A stretch of DNA of 64,000 nt from Candidatus Krumholzibacteriia bacterium (GCA_016744705.1 JADGDU010000002.1:124001-188000), one strand, 5' to 3'. Positions 9,822 to 19,489 are shown, counted from the first letter of the stretch. The notes: generated by a model from the letters alone, not told the origin. Numbers and translations are program-made.

Positions 9822-11936
9822 CTACTCCTCAACCGGCACCGGAGCTTCCGCTCCCACGGCCTCTTCATCACCCATCACATAATGAAGAAACCACTGCAAC
9901 TCGCGAGTCTGATAATCAATCATATGACTTGGCTTGTTGATACCATGACCCTCACCAGGGTAGAGCACCAAGCGGCTGGGGGTCCCATTCATCTGCAAAT
10001 AGCTGAACATCTCAATGGACTGGCGTGGATCCACCGGATGATCTTCCGTCCCGTGCATGATCAACGTAGGCGTTACAATCTTATTGGCTCGTGAGGCCGG
10101 ACTGTGATCCCACATCAACTGCAAGTCCCCATCCCAGGGCTGGTCATAACTGTCGATGAAAAGCTGAGGATTGTTCTGCCCCATGGCCGATACATAATTC
10201 CAGATACCCGCGATGGAAACGGCGGCCTTGAATCGGTCGGTCCGGCTGACGACCACGTTGGTCATCAAACCACCATAGCTGTAACCCGTAAATCCCAGTC
10301 GATCTTCATCAATGACACCGCGCCCCACCAGGTCGTCGATGGCGGCCATGATGTCCAGGAAATCGTCGGTGCCAAAATTGCGGTGCACGCCCCGTAGAAA
10401 TTCTTCACCGTAACCCGTGCCTCCCCGAGGGTTGACAATCAAAACCGCAAATCCCTGTTGGGATAAAACCTGCCATGGGTAGCGGGAGGTCCAGGAGTTG
10501 CCGTAGCGGGAATAAGGCCCACCATGCATTTCGATGATGGCAGGCAGTTTTTCATCCATGCCGGCTCCTGGGGGAAGGAAAAGGAAACCTTCCACAAAAC
10601 CGCCATCGTGGCCGGCCAGGCGCATCAATTGGGCAGGCTGCAAACCGTAAGAATCCACAGCGTCGTTCACCGTGGCCATCTCTTTCATCTTTTTGCCAGG
10701 GCGTCCAACAAACAGACTGCCCGGTTTATCCAGACTTGATTCCAGATAGGCCAAAGTGCCACCGGCAAGGCTCATGCCCCCCATGTTACCAGCCAAATCG
10801 GTCACCTGTTCAAGGGTGTTTTTCTTTGTATCAATCTTGTACAGATCGAGGTTGGCACCATCGGCTGCGCGCACAAAAAGGTGGCGGCTGTCTTTATCCC
10901 AGACCGGCGCCGAGCCCGGCGTGCTGCCATTGCCACCCAGGGTGATCTGCGTGCTGCCCGTGGTGACCACTGTTTCGCCTGAAGCCAGATCCCGCACCAC
11001 AATATCCTTGAGGTTCAAATAGGCCCTGTACTCGGCATCACGGTCGGTATAATAAGCCAGCTTTTTGCCATCAGGACTGAAGGCAGCCAAAGAGGCGTGC
11101 CGGTCCAAAGCCGAGATCACTTCTGCCTCGCCATCTGCCACGTTCACCAAGGCCACTTGCTGGTCTTCATCAACCAATCCACTGAAGCGGGGGTTGAATG
11201 TCACAGCCAGGGTTTGGCCATCAGGAGACCAAGCCACATGCTGGGGATTCCAGGGGCTGTTGGTCAACATCCGAGGCTCTTCTTTACTGCAGGGGCTGTT
11301 CTGACCCACAGCGACAATCCACACCTGCTGGTATTCTTCGGGGTGCTCCATGCGGTCGCGCACTTCCCAATCCTGACGGTCTTCCGGGACCTCGTATACC
11401 ATGGCTTCCAGAGGATCAGCATCCTCATCCACATCTTCTTCGTCCTCATCCTCTTCTTTTTCAGCAGGGTCAGCCAGCACCGCCAGATACTTGCCATCCG
11501 GGGACCACCAATAGGCCCCCACTCCGCCTTCAATGTCGGTGACCGGGCGGGGCTCCGATCCATCCAAAGGATTGACCCACACCTGTGCGGCCTCATCGTG
11601 GGCGCGTACAAAACTGAGAGCTCCGTCGGGACGCCAAGCCAGGCCACCAGTGCTGCCGTCAATGAAAGTTATTTGGCGGGCTTCATTTTGCTTCACATCG
11701 CCCAGCCACAAACGGGTAATACGTTTGTCATCTTCCAGGTTGCGGCGGGTTTCTCTCCAGACCACAAGCTTGCCATCGGGAGAAACCGATGGAGCCGTCA
11801 AGGTGGGAATTTCCAGGAAACGGGCCAAGGTATAGGATTCGTCATCGGCGGCCGTGGCCAGAGAAACGCTGAAGACAGCAAGCAAAGTGGCCAGCAGCCA
11901 AATGGAAAGACGAGGGGTGAGATGAGCCGTGCGCAT
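9822..11936 (-). CDS. S9-family prolyl oligopeptidase / acylaminoacyl-peptidase, exported
   Basis: The 704-residue protein starts behind CGGAGG with a signal peptide (IWLLATLLAVFSVSLATA), so the enzyme is probably periplasmic. An N-terminal WD40-like propeller (VSPDGKLVVWRE, WSPDGKYLAVLAD, WSPDGQTLAVTF, FSPDGKKLAYYTD) precedes an alpha/beta-hydrolase domain from about residue 430. The catalytic triad is readable: Ser553 in GYSYGG, Asp632 in HGTEDHPVD, His664 in GEGHG. The family removes short peptides or acylated residues from peptide N termini. A very acidic insert lies in the propeller near residue 170 (EEDEDEEDVDEDADP). It is monocistronic by context. Confidence 0.92.
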   Translation of the reverse strand: MRTAHLTPRLSIWLLATLLAVFSVSLATAADDESYTLARFLEIPTLTAPSVSPDGKLVVWRETRRNLEDDKRITRLWLGDVKQNEARQITFIDGSTGGLAWRPDGALSFVRAHDEAAQVWVNPLDGSEPRPVTDIEGGVGAYWWSPDGKYLAVLADPAEKEEDEDEEDVDEDADPLEAMVYEVPEDRQDWEVRDRMEHPEEYQQVWIVAVGQNSPCSKEEPRMLTNSPWNPQHVAWSPDGQTLAVTFNPRFSGLVDEDQQVALVNVADGEAEVISALDRHASLAAFSPDGKKLAYYTDRDAEYRAYLNLKDIVVRDLASGETVVTTGSTQITLGGNGSTPGSAPVWDKDSRHLFVRAADGANLDLYKIDTKKNTLEQVTDLAGNMGGMSLAGGTLAYLESSLDKPGSLFVGRPGKKMKEMATVNDAVDSYGLQPAQLMRLAGHDGGFVEGFLFLPPGAGMDEKLPAIIEMHGGPYSRYGNSWTSRYPWQVLSQQGFAVLIVNPRGGTGYGEEFLRGVHRNFGTDDFLDIMAAIDDLVGRGVIDEDRLGFTGYSYGGLMTNVVVSRTDRFKAAVSIAGIWNYVSAMGQNNPQLFIDSYDQPWDGDLQLMWDHSPASRANKIVTPTLIMHGTEDHPVDPRQSIEMFSYLQMNGTPSRLVLYPGEGHGINKPSHMIDYQTRELQWFLHYVMGDEEAVGAEAPVPVEE

Positions 11937-12020
11937 GTTCTGCCTCCGGGAATGCGGATGGTTGTTGGATTGGTCAGATTTAAAATAGCAGGATTGGGAG
12001 AAAAAATCAGGTAGGGATCC

Positions 12021-12055
12021 AAAAAAGCGGGGCGCCCTGTCCAGGGGCGCCCCGC
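12021..12055 (-). terminator. Intrinsic terminator of the Ig-like lipoprotein gene
   Basis: Read on the - strand, GCGGGGCGCC pairs with GGCGCCCCGC and is followed by TTTTTT at 12021-12026. Confidence 0.85.
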
Positions 12056-12075
12056 ATTCACAGATTATGGAAGAA

Positions 12076-13827
12076 CTAGTCCTCTACGTATAAATCCAGG
12101 CCCACGACACGGCCATGGGAATGGGTTTCGTCCCCACCATCTGCCTCTACATGATGGGTCATTTCCATGATCAATCCGAAACCCGGGCAATATATCAGAG
12201 TATCGGTTTCGGTGAAGCTGAGTTCGCCCTCCATGCTGGCTTCAAGGTGCTGGACTACGCTGCGGCAATTGGGCCAGAACAATTCCAGTCCGGGCTTCGC
12301 TGCCGATCCCGCAAACTGGAAGTTCGCCATGAAATCGCCCTTGCCACCCAAAATGGCGGGATAATCACTAACGTCCGGCAAAACTTCCAAATCGTAGACT
12401 ACATCCAGGGTCCCGCCAGGAGTGCTCACTTCCACACTTCCATCCCAGGATGCCGTCACGGTGGGGTGGTTCAGGATTTTCACCGTATGATCGAAAAGCA
12501 CATCCTCACCTACGCCCCCGACAAGCTCACGGAAACCATCCCACTCGATGCCATTGTTGGTACGCACAATGTTATCCCACTCGTTCCAAACTGATAGGTC
12601 AAAATCAAAGGTTCTGTGACGGAATCTGCTACTGTCCATCCATAGATTGTGGCGGTATTCCCCATCTTTAATGAAATTCCCATGCCCATCATTTTCGAAG
12701 AGACTGAAGATATGTACAATTCTTTCATCCACAGGAAAATGGTCAGGGGTTCCGGCCACCGTAACATTCCATGTGGGCCGGCTGGAGTTGACGTTGCCCT
12801 GGAGATCTTGGAAATCGCCAAAATTCAAGGTCATCTCCACTCCGGCGGCAATAGGGGCTTTAAAAACAAAAGTAATCACAGTTTGGTCTGCATTCCAGAT
12901 ACCAAAGGACCCAGACAACTCTATGGCCAAAAGAGTGAGCAGATCGGAACCAATAATATCAAAATTCTCTGGACCGACGGGTTCATTAAAGGTGATTTGC
13001 AAAGTATTCGAGGCAGTAGAAATTTCTGACCCACTGGCCGGTACGAAACTTACGATTTCTGGAGACGTCTCATCCAAATCAACCCCGGTATCGAAGCTGA
13101 AAGAATACTCTTCGGCCAAGAACTCTCCATTCCAGGTTTCGCAAGTGGTGCCCACAGTGAACATCACATGCGTGTCTTCCGGGAGCGTATCGTCAAAAAT
13201 CACCTGGTAAACATTGTTCTGCATGCGAGAGATCGTGAAGTCCAGATCACCCTTGCCCGGAATTGTGGCGGTGATTCCTGTTTCCAAGGAGGATGCCAAC
13301 ATCTGATGGCTGAATTTGATAGGCACCGGAGCATTGCACAGCACATCGGTGCTGCCGTCGGCGGGAGTGGTTTCCAGAACTCTCACCACATCAGATTCAA
13401 CCCAATACCGAAACGTCACCTCTTCAGCCAGGTGATTGCCGGAAGTATCAGCCAGGCCCGTGGCAAAAGTCACCAACACCTGCTCACCAGCATTCCAATC
13501 GTCATGGCTAATTTGAACGATACTGCCATCCACCAGGACCAAATCACTGATGGTGCCCGTGCTCATGGTAATGTTTCCATCCAGTGAGCTGGGGTCCAGA
13601 ACTTCCGAGAAGAAAGCGGAAATGGTTTGCCCCGGATCCAGCTCTGTTAATTCAGGATTAGGACGGGAGGTCAGAAGCAAAGGGGCCGTGGTATCGCCCG
13701 CTGGCGTCTGGCCGCTTCCGGGATCGACAGGATCGTCACTATCACTACACGCAGTCAGGCTAAGGCTTAAAGCCAGCATGAGAATGGCGAGACTCATCAG
13801 GAATAATCTTCGGCTAAAAAAGTTCAT
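12076..13827 (-). CDS. Lipoprotein with tandem bacterial Ig-like (Big_5/SbsA-type) domains
   Basis: The ATG lies behind AGGAGGGGAAA. The signal peptide ends in a lipobox LSLTAC (Cys27) followed by SDSDDPVDPGSG. Three Ig-like units of the Big_5 type follow: (1) LLLTSRPNPELTELDPGQTI with SAFFSEVLDP; (2) VLETTPADGSTDV with PIKFSHQM; (3) IVSFVPASGSEI with LQITFNEPVGPENF. Such domains are common in surface proteins. The last ~190 residues (from about DHFPVDERIVHIF) form an unrecognised domain with His-containing segments near the end (MTHHVEADGGDETHSHGR). The terminator follows 20 bases after the stop. Confidence 0.82.
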   Translation of the reverse strand: MNFFSRRLFLMSLAILMLALSLSLTACSDSDDPVDPGSGQTPAGDTTAPLLLTSRPNPELTELDPGQTISAFFSEVLDPSSLDGNITMSTGTISDLVLVDGSIVQISHDDWNAGEQVLVTFATGLADTSGNHLAEEVTFRYWVESDVVRVLETTPADGSTDVLCNAPVPIKFSHQMLASSLETGITATIPGKGDLDFTISRMQNNVYQVIFDDTLPEDTHVMFTVGTTCETWNGEFLAEEYSFSFDTGVDLDETSPEIVSFVPASGSEISTASNTLQITFNEPVGPENFDIIGSDLLTLLAIELSGSFGIWNADQTVITFVFKAPIAAGVEMTLNFGDFQDLQGNVNSSRPTWNVTVAGTPDHFPVDERIVHIFSLFENDGHGNFIKDGEYRHNLWMDSSRFRHRTFDFDLSVWNEWDNIVRTNNGIEWDGFRELVGGVGEDVLFDHTVKILNHPTVTASWDGSVEVSTPGGTLDVVYDLEVLPDVSDYPAILGGKGDFMANFQFAGSAAKPGLELFWPNCRSVVQHLEASMEGELSFTETDTLIYCPGFGLIMEMTHHVEADGGDETHSHGRVVGLDLYVED

Positions 13828-13917
13828 TTTCCCCTCCTAATTTCCAAATGGAACGGGGAAAACTGATCCCCCGATAGATTGATCGGAGGCGGAAAGGCAA
13901 AATGTGTGCCGAAATCT

Positions 13918-14556
13918 TTAGGCCATGGAGGCCGGACGGGAATACCAGTGGCTGCCCATGGCTATTTCCGGTGCAAAACCTAGTTTTTTAAGGTACTTCT
14001 GGCGTGATTTGACCTCACCATGAGCCACAAACCGTTCAATTCCTTCAAAACTGAGCACTTCACTCCAGGACTCATAAAAACACTCACCACAACGGAAATC
14101 ACGATGAGAAGGGATCACAAAATCCAGCTTGATGGTGATAGATTTTTCCTCTGTCTGTTCACAAATGACCACCCCCACCGGCAGCATATCCTTCAGGATA
14201 AGCACAATGCTGGAATCCTTGGCGTCATCGGCATGAAAGTGGGGAAATAGTTTGCTGATTTCATCCTTATGGAACTCCAGGAAGCGCTGCAGATACCGGT
14301 TTCCCGAGTGTTGGATGGCCAATAGTTCGAAAGCTGCACCGTGACCAGGCTTCATCTTGAGGAGAAAGATAACGTTGATTACTACAACATAGGCGTTGAC
14401 CGCCATCACCGGGAAGGCCCCAGCCATCCAGCCGTAGATTGAAAAAGCCACGGCCCCCAAAAGATTGACAAATCGAAGCCGGGCAATAGATGCCATTGAC
14501 AGAGAAACAGCCACCAACAGAGAGGCTACATAGCCCAGAATATCAATCCCGTTCAC
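13918..14556 (-). CDS. Membrane protein with YgjV-like N-terminal half
   Basis: The start is a GTG at 14556, supported by GGGAG seven bases upstream. The first ~75 residues hold three hydrophobic segments (ILGYVASLLVAVSLSMASI, FVNLLGAVAFSIYGWMAGAF, PVMAVNAYVVVINVIFLL) in the pattern of YgjV-type inner-membrane proteins. The remaining ~135 residues look cytoplasmic (RYLQRFLEFHKDEISKLFP, SSIVLILKDMLPVGVVI, FRCGECFYESWSEVLSFEG). The tail VKSRQKYLKKLGF resembles the end of a GNAT acetyltransferase, but this is a weak impression. It lies downstream of the metal-uptake operon's terminator, so it is probably transcribed separately. Confidence 0.7.
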   Translation of the reverse strand: MNGIDILGYVASLLVAVSLSMASIARLRFVNLLGAVAFSIYGWMAGAFPVMAVNAYVVVINVIFLLKMKPGHGAAFELLAIQHSGNRYLQRFLEFHKDEISKLFPHFHADDAKDSSIVLILKDMLPVGVVICEQTEEKSITIKLDFVIPSHRDFRCGECFYESWSEVLSFEGIERFVAHGEVKSRQKYLKKLGFAPEIAMGSHWYSRPASMA

Positions 14557-14570
14557 ATCATGCTCCCAAG

Positions 14571-14599
14571 AAAAACGAGCCGGAAAAACTGCCGGCTCG
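14571..14599 (-). terminator. Terminator of the metal-uptake operon
   Basis: On the - strand CGAGCCGG pairs with CCGGCTCG around a short T-rich loop, followed by TTTTTC. It lies between the permease gene and the YgjV-like gene. Confidence 0.8.
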
Positions 14600-14642
14600 C
14601 CTCTAGAGTAATTCCTTTACCGGATTGATGCCAGAGGACAAA

Positions 14643-15464
14643 CTACCGGCGCAAACGCACCACCGCCCCGCACACAAATAAGCAGGCCACCACCATGGGC
14701 ACCGGCGGAATATCCAGGGCAATGGAGGCCAGGAACCCAAACACCGTTCCCGCCAGAGCCAGCATCGCAACTCCCACAAACAAGGAGCCCAACCCCTTGG
14801 CCCGCCCTTCATACATCAGAGCCGGCACAGCCAACAACCCGAGGGTCAGCAGCGGCCCCACCCAGATCACACCCGAGGCGATGATCAACGCACCAGCCAC
14901 CCGAAAGCCCAGCACCGCTCGCCTGCCCCGGCCACCGTAGCGAACCAGGAGGCCTTCTTCATCCAGGGCCAACGCAAAAAGGACTCCACGGAAACGAAAA
15001 GCAAGGCCCATGGCCAGCATGGTCAACAAGACAAACCCCAACAGTTCGGGGACGCTCATGGCCAGGACCTCGCCGCGCAACATATCGTGCACATGAGCTT
15101 CCACCTTGGGACTGGCAGCTCCCATCAACAAGGTAGCTGCTTCTCCGGCGCAAAATACGCCGGCCAGCAGCGCCGCCCGTCTGCGTCCGGAGGTACCTTG
15201 AGCCCCACGTCCGGGCAGCAGGAGACTGACAACCAAAATGGCGGCCACTGCCGACAGATACAGTGGCAATGATGCCTCGGGAGAAACTCCCACCATGACC
15301 GCAAAAACAATAGCGGCGGCGCCCACCGGAGGCAGAGCCAACCCTAGCAAAATTTCATCCCGCAGAGAGAGCACCGCACCCAGCGGAGCAGCAGTCACGG
15401 AGTAAATGGCGGCCCCCACAAAAGGGATCCAACTGAAAGCCAGCACAGCAAGAAAATCAGACAT
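14643..15464 (-). CDS. Metal ABC transporter permease (ABC-3 family, ZnuB/AztB type)
   Basis: The 273-residue protein is almost entirely hydrophobic with about eight membrane segments, as expected of the ABC-3 permeases that move zinc, manganese or iron across the inner membrane. Recognisable stretches are FSWIPFVGAAIYSVTAAPLG, RRRAALLAGVFCAGEAATLL and RRAVLGFRVAGALIIASGVIW with LLTLGLLAVPAL. Its ATG overlaps the stop of the upstream ATPase gene by 8 bases (ATGTCTGA), indicating translational coupling. It is the last gene of a six-gene operon and is followed by a terminator. Metal identity is inferred from neighbours. Confidence 0.88.
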   Translation of the reverse strand: MSDFLAVLAFSWIPFVGAAIYSVTAAPLGAVLSLRDEILLGLALPPVGAAAIVFAVMVGVSPEASLPLYLSAVAAILVVSLLLPGRGAQGTSGRRRAALLAGVFCAGEAATLLMGAASPKVEAHVHDMLRGEVLAMSVPELLGFVLLTMLAMGLAFRFRGVLFALALDEEGLLVRYGGRGRRAVLGFRVAGALIIASGVIWVGPLLTLGLLAVPALMYEGRAKGLGSLFVGVAMLALAGTVFGFLASIALDIPPVPMVVACLFVCGAVVRLRR

Positions 15465-16086
15465 GAGTGGCCGCCTTCCGGTCTGGCAGAACCGTCACCA
15501 CTCTAGTGGTCTGCAACCAGTCCTTCACATGAGAAGTGATGACCATGCCCAAGCCCTCCTGGCGCAATTCTTCCAACAGAAGACCTATTTGTGCCGCCGT
15601 CTCAGCGTCCACATTCACCGTGGGTTCGTCCAGAACCAGCAAACTGGGCGACCCTATCAGCGCCCGCGCCACCAACACCCGTTGGCGCTGGCCGCCACTG
15701 AGACTGCCGTACAGAGAGCGGCGCATCTCTTCCATGCCCACCTGGGCCAGGGCGCGGTTGGCCCTTTCTTCGCTGCCGCCCCAATCCAGGGGTTCGCCGG
15801 TTCGCACCACATCCAAGGCGGTGGCCGGAACCGATCCATCGACCGCCGACTCCTGCGGTACATAACCCACTTTTTCCCGGGAGACATCCCACTGAACTTC
15901 TCCTGAAAATTTATCCGTCAGACCCAGGATTCCCCTTAGGATGGTGGTTTTGCCAGACCCGTTGTCTCCGGCCAGCATCACAATTTCTCCTTCGGAGACA
16001 GAAAAACTGACGGGCTTGGCCGGAAGAAACCAGCCACCGGAACTATGGTAGCCCCAAATGCCATCAGTAACTCTCATCAACTCCAT
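15457..16086 (-). CDS. Metal ABC transporter ATP-binding protein (ZnuC/AztA type)
   Basis: A complete ABC ATPase of 209 residues: Walker A GDNGSGKTT, signature LSGGQRQR, Walker B LLVLDEPT, and a switch His in ITSHVKDW. It energises the adjacent permease. The ATG at 16086 shares its A with the upstream gene's stop (TGATG); a GTG one codon earlier is also possible. Close spacing on both sides supports one transcript with the binding protein and permease. Metal specificity cannot be read from the ATPase itself. Confidence 0.93.
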   Translation of the reverse strand: MELMRVTDGIWGYHSSGGWFLPAKPVSFSVSEGEIVMLAGDNGSGKTTILRGILGLTDKFSGEVQWDVSREKVGYVPQESAVDGSVPATALDVVRTGEPLDWGGSEERANRALAQVGMEEMRRSLYGSLSGGQRQRVLVARALIGSPSLLVLDEPTVNVDAETAAQIGLLLEELRQEGLGMVITSHVKDWLQTTRVVTVLPDRKAATHV

Positions 16087-16997
16087 CACTGGGACATCCC
16101 TTCCAGCAATTGTTCCAAGTTGTACAATTGGAGGTCTTGCCAGGTTTTTATCCCCGACATGGCTCCCACCATGTTGCCCATCAGGACCGATTGTGCACCC
16201 ACCCGTTTCGCAAATTTCCCAGGGAGCTTGGCCGGCTGAGCCTGGTTGTAAATGATCAGTTTCACACCCTGGGCTTTGGCTTCTTTCGCCAACAGAGCCA
16301 AGTGTCTGGCCGTAGGTTCAATTCCCGGTTTGGGTTCAAGGGTCCCAATCACTTCCAGGCCATAGAACTGCGCCAGGTAGGAAATATCAGCGTGATAACT
16401 GATCACTTTTGTTCCCGCCAAAGCTTTTCCCTGTTCCAGCAAATCAGCCACCAGAACATCAAGCTCTTCCGTGTAGGCCGCCAGATTGGCGTCGTATTTA
16501 TCTGTTCCCTCTGGGTCAAATTCCATCAGGGCATAAGCAATATTTTCAGCCATGAGACGGCCATTTTGCGGTCCCACATTGATGTGCGGATTGCCTTCGG
16601 CATGTTGGTCCCCTTCAGCGCGGCTGATCACTCCCGGGATATCCAAAAACTCCACTCCTTCGCAGACTTCGATCCAGCCTTCGCGATCTTCCATGATGCG
16701 CGGGTTTCGGGCTTCGGCCGCCAGAGCCGGCAACCAGCTGTGCTCTGCGTCCAAGCCCAGTGTCAGGAGCAGATCCGCTTTGTTCAGTTTGGGAATGAAA
16801 CTGGGGCGGGCCGGAACACCGTGCAGGTCCTCCCGGCCACTGGCCAGAACTTTCAAATCGATGCGGTCTCCACCAATGCGCGTGGCCATCACACCCAAAT
16901 CGGGAACGGAGGCGACCACTTTGATTTCGTCTGCGCTGGAGTGCCCTGCAACCAACAGCGCACCCAGCAAAATGAGGGTTTTCAATTGGTAATTCAT
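16086..16997 (-). CDS. Zinc/manganese ABC transporter substrate-binding protein (ZnuA/AztC/TroA type)
   Basis: Signal peptide MNYQLKTLILLGALLVAGHSSA, then a cluster A-I metal-binding protein: IKVVASVPDLGVMATRIGGD, LHGVPARPSFIPKLNKADLLLTLGLD, GNPHINVGPQNGRLMAENIA, TKVISYHADISYLAQFYGL, LIIYNQAQPAK. Candidate ligands are the His in LHGVP, the His in GNPH, the His in YHADI and an acidic residue near the C terminus. There is no long His/Asp-rich loop of the kind seen in classical ZnuA, which fits AztC-like proteins that receive metal from a separate chaperone. It overlaps the preceding barrel gene by 4 bases (ATGA). Confidence 0.9.
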   Translation of the reverse strand: MNYQLKTLILLGALLVAGHSSADEIKVVASVPDLGVMATRIGGDRIDLKVLASGREDLHGVPARPSFIPKLNKADLLLTLGLDAEHSWLPALAAEARNPRIMEDREGWIEVCEGVEFLDIPGVISRAEGDQHAEGNPHINVGPQNGRLMAENIAYALMEFDPEGTDKYDANLAAYTEELDVLVADLLEQGKALAGTKVISYHADISYLAQFYGLEVIGTLEPKPGIEPTARHLALLAKEAKAQGVKLIIYNQAQPAKLPGKFAKRVGAQSVLMGNMVGAMSGIKTWQDLQLYNLEQLLEGMSQ

Positions 16998-18247
16998 CGC
17001 TGCCTCCCGTGGGTGTGGAATCCGATAACGCCGTCGAATTGAAGGATCACCTGGTCAACCGAGTCTTCATACAGCCCTCGATCATCATGCACGTATTCCA
17101 GACGAATCTTCTGGTAATGACTCACATTCCAAGTCAGGAAACCACCCACACGGGAGCGGCTGCCAGATCCTTCCACGGGTTCAAAATTTTCATAGTAAGT
17201 ACCAAAATCCCAGGTCCGGTTCAAACGGTAACGCGCCCAGGTGAAAGCACCATCTCTAACATATGTTCGTTTGAGCCATTGGTCCTCAGCCAGCACTTCA
17301 TCCTGCTGGCGATTTTGCATGTACTCCACACCAAAATCCAGACCGCGGTACAAGTTCTGCTCCACCGGATTCCAGAATACCGTGCAATCAATCCCGCCAG
17401 TGGTTTTGTTATAGTCTGTTCCTTCAAAACGCTGGCTGCTGCGGAACCTTTCCTGGTAGATCAGGCTGGCGCCCAGATCAACGCTCCAGTCCAGTCCCAT
17501 CTCAAATGAAGTCTGAAGCCGGCCCAACCAGGCCAGATCAGCCAATCCTTTGTTTGTCCCAGGAGCCAGAGGACCATCCGGATCATCCAACATCGAGCGG
17601 TAATACTCTTCATCTTCAGCACTGTCCGGACAATGCAATTCGTCCCCATGGTAGTGGCAACCTGGGGGCGGATTATCCGGGCCGTAAGCGGCCGCACTGC
17701 TGGCCGGGTCAGTGTCATGACTATGCCCGCTGATGCCGTTGAAAACCCCACCATAGGCTTCGATGTAATGATCTGTCGGGGCCAGCCAGCTCAGTTCCAA
17801 GCCCGTGGGCATGAGGTGCCCGCCCAGATACTCGTGGATAATTCGCGGCTCACTGGCAAAAGGCATGCTGTGACTGTGGAATTGACTCCACCGGCCAAAG
17901 CTGGCCAGGAATTGTCCGGCTCTGGCCTTCAAACTCAAGGGCAGAGAATGCCTGGTGACAAAGAGCTCGTGAATCTCAGCGCCATCACTGAAAAACATGG
18001 CGTTGAAATCGATGCGCGCGTAAGGATCCAGTTCTGCCCCCACGTTCAGCTCAGCGGTGGAGATATTGAAACCGCGAGTGGTCCATTTCTCCTCGCCATT
18101 TTCATCCCGCTCCGCATTGTGCATGTCGAATTTAAAATCATAAACAAAACCGATATCCGGGTTCTGCCAGGCGCCCAATCCTCCTTGTTGGGCCAAGGCC
18201 CCGGAGAATGAAAGTAGCAAAGCAGAAGCCAAAATGATGATACGCAT
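16994..18247 (-). CDS. His-rich outer-membrane beta-barrel protein of the metal-uptake operon
   Basis: The ATG at 18247 follows a strong GGAGG. Signal peptide MRIIILASALLLSFSGALA. The mature ~398 residues alternate polar and aromatic residues as in a porin-type barrel (IGFVYDFKFDMHNAE, YARIDFNAMFFSDGAEIHELFVTRH, LEYVHDDRGLYEDSVDQVILQFDGVIGF). Putative loops are His/Cys-rich: FHSHSM, GHSHDTD, GCHYHGDELHC, and a HTHGRQR tail. Being placed between the chaperone-like gene and the binding-protein gene, it is best read as the outer-membrane entry or metal-capturing part of the system. This role is inferred; no TonB box or plug domain is seen. Confidence 0.8.
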   Translation of the reverse strand: MRIIILASALLLSFSGALAQQGGLGAWQNPDIGFVYDFKFDMHNAERDENGEEKWTTRGFNISTAELNVGAELDPYARIDFNAMFFSDGAEIHELFVTRHSLPLSLKARAGQFLASFGRWSQFHSHSMPFASEPRIIHEYLGGHLMPTGLELSWLAPTDHYIEAYGGVFNGISGHSHDTDPASSAAAYGPDNPPPGCHYHGDELHCPDSAEDEEYYRSMLDDPDGPLAPGTNKGLADLAWLGRLQTSFEMGLDWSVDLGASLIYQERFRSSQRFEGTDYNKTTGGIDCTVFWNPVEQNLYRGLDFGVEYMQNRQQDEVLAEDQWLKRTYVRDGAFTWARYRLNRTWDFGTYYENFEPVEGSGSRSRVGGFLTWNVSHYQKIRLEYVHDDRGLYEDSVDQVILQFDGVIGFHTHGRQR

Positions 18248-18256
18248 GATGACCTC

Positions 18257-19489
18257 CTAATAGTCCTGGGTGATCTCGACCAAAGGGTCGAGGCTGGTGA
18301 TGAAGATCCAGTCGCTGTGGGGATGGATGGTGAACCCGGCCCCTTCGGCCCAGGCACCTTCCTCCAGGTACCGGAAATGAATGTCCCCCGTATCCTTGTC
18401 CAGCAACCACAATTTCTCGCCGGCATAACCTGATGCACAGGCCATGTCACCCATTTCGACATCCAGAGTCTCGGCAGTGCCACCGGCCAGATCCACCATG
18501 TAGGCCCGCGCCATATGCAGGTCAGTCAGAAACGCCGTGGTGCCATCTTCCGAAAGACACAAGTTGCCTCCGCTGCGATTCCAGCTCAGAGCCGAGCCGG
18601 CCAAAGGAATATCCACCAACTCGTGGTCATGCATATTCAAAACCCAAACCTCGGAAGCGTCACCATCACCCAATTTGACCGGGGCCAGAGCATGATCCGT
18701 ATCATGCCCACTGAACAGAAAATTCACCCGGCCAGCATCGGGATAGGCAATTAGGCCCAGGTTATCCTGTTCATCCAATCCCACCACCGTAATGCCATTG
18801 AGGCACGGAACAAATGCCTGGTTGGTTTCCTCATGGTAGGCTTCCCCATGGGCCAGAGTATCGATATCCACAGTGGCTATGATGTCGCCACTTTCCACAT
18901 CGATCAGCCTGGCCCATTTTTCGTGCATGTGCGTGGCCAGTAGAGTTTCGTGAGCCAGCAGGGAAGAAGAATGAGGACTACCGTGCCCCACCGTCATCGC
19001 CGACAAAGTGGCCACATCCACCAGGGTGAAATTTTGGTCGCCATCATTGGCCCAACTGACGGTTTCGCCATGGGAATCAGCGGTCAGGTGGGTATTGTTG
19101 GCTCCGGTGGGAACTGTGCCCAAGCTTTCTGGAATGACCATATGAGCATGATCTCCATGGGTCTCAAATCCTGAGGTAAAAGCGTATCCCATCCCACCCG
19201 AACCCATCCACACGGTGGGCACTTCTTCGGGGCCTGCTTTCACTTCACGCAGGATGGAGTGGGGTTGGGCAAAGAAGGTGGCCTTAAGCACACCGGTGGC
19301 GCTGTCATACACGCGCAAGCTATCCTCGTCTGCGGCAAAAGCCCACAGCCAGGCCTGGGAATCGATGGCTGGGGATTCATCAGCAGGTCCGAGAACCTGG
19401 TCATCGTCCTCCCCGCATCCCCCAACCCACAAGGCAAAGAAAAGCACCGCCATAAGGCTGCTCAAAAATCTGATTGGTCTGAAAGTCAT
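18257..19489 (-). CDS. His-rich beta-propeller lipoprotein, AztD-like zinc chaperone candidate
   Basis: The ATG at 19489 is chosen over an upstream in-frame ATG because AGGAGG precedes it at ideal spacing. The lipobox WVGGC puts the lipidated Cys at 25. The ~385-residue mature chain has propeller-like repeats (LWAFAADEDSLRVYDSATG, FTLVDVATLSAMTVGHG, WARLIDVESGDIIATVDID, LWLLDKDTGDIHFRY) with many His: THGDHAHMV, HGSPHSS, THMHEKW, LNMHDHEL, TIHPHSD. AztD, the periplasmic chaperone that loads the zinc-binding protein AztC, is a His-rich seven-bladed propeller encoded with aztABC, so context and fold match. Homology to AztD is inferred from these features. Lipidation would anchor it to a membrane. 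Confidence 0.75.
   Translation of the reverse strand: MTFRPIRFLSSLMAVLFFALWVGGCGEDDDQVLGPADESPAIDSQAWLWAFAADEDSLRVYDSATGVLKATFFAQPHSILREVKAGPEEVPTVWMGSGGMGYAFTSGFETHGDHAHMVIPESLGTVPTGANNTHLTADSHGETVSWANDGDQNFTLVDVATLSAMTVGHGSPHSSSLLAHETLLATHMHEKWARLIDVESGDIIATVDIDTLAHGEAYHEETNQAFVPCLNGITVVGLDEQDNLGLIAYPDAGRVNFLFSGHDTDHALAPVKLGDGDASEVWVLNMHDHELVDIPLAGSALSWNRSGGNLCLSEDGTTAFLTDLHMARAYMVDLAGGTAETLDVEMGDMACASGYAGEKLWLLDKDTGDIHFRYLEEGAWAEGAGFTIHPHSDWIFITSLDPLVEITQDY

Noticed and set aside
11097..12014. 305-codon + strand open frame opposite the S9 peptidase
   Set aside because: Antisense to a peptidase gene with a complete catalytic triad; no start signal or family features.
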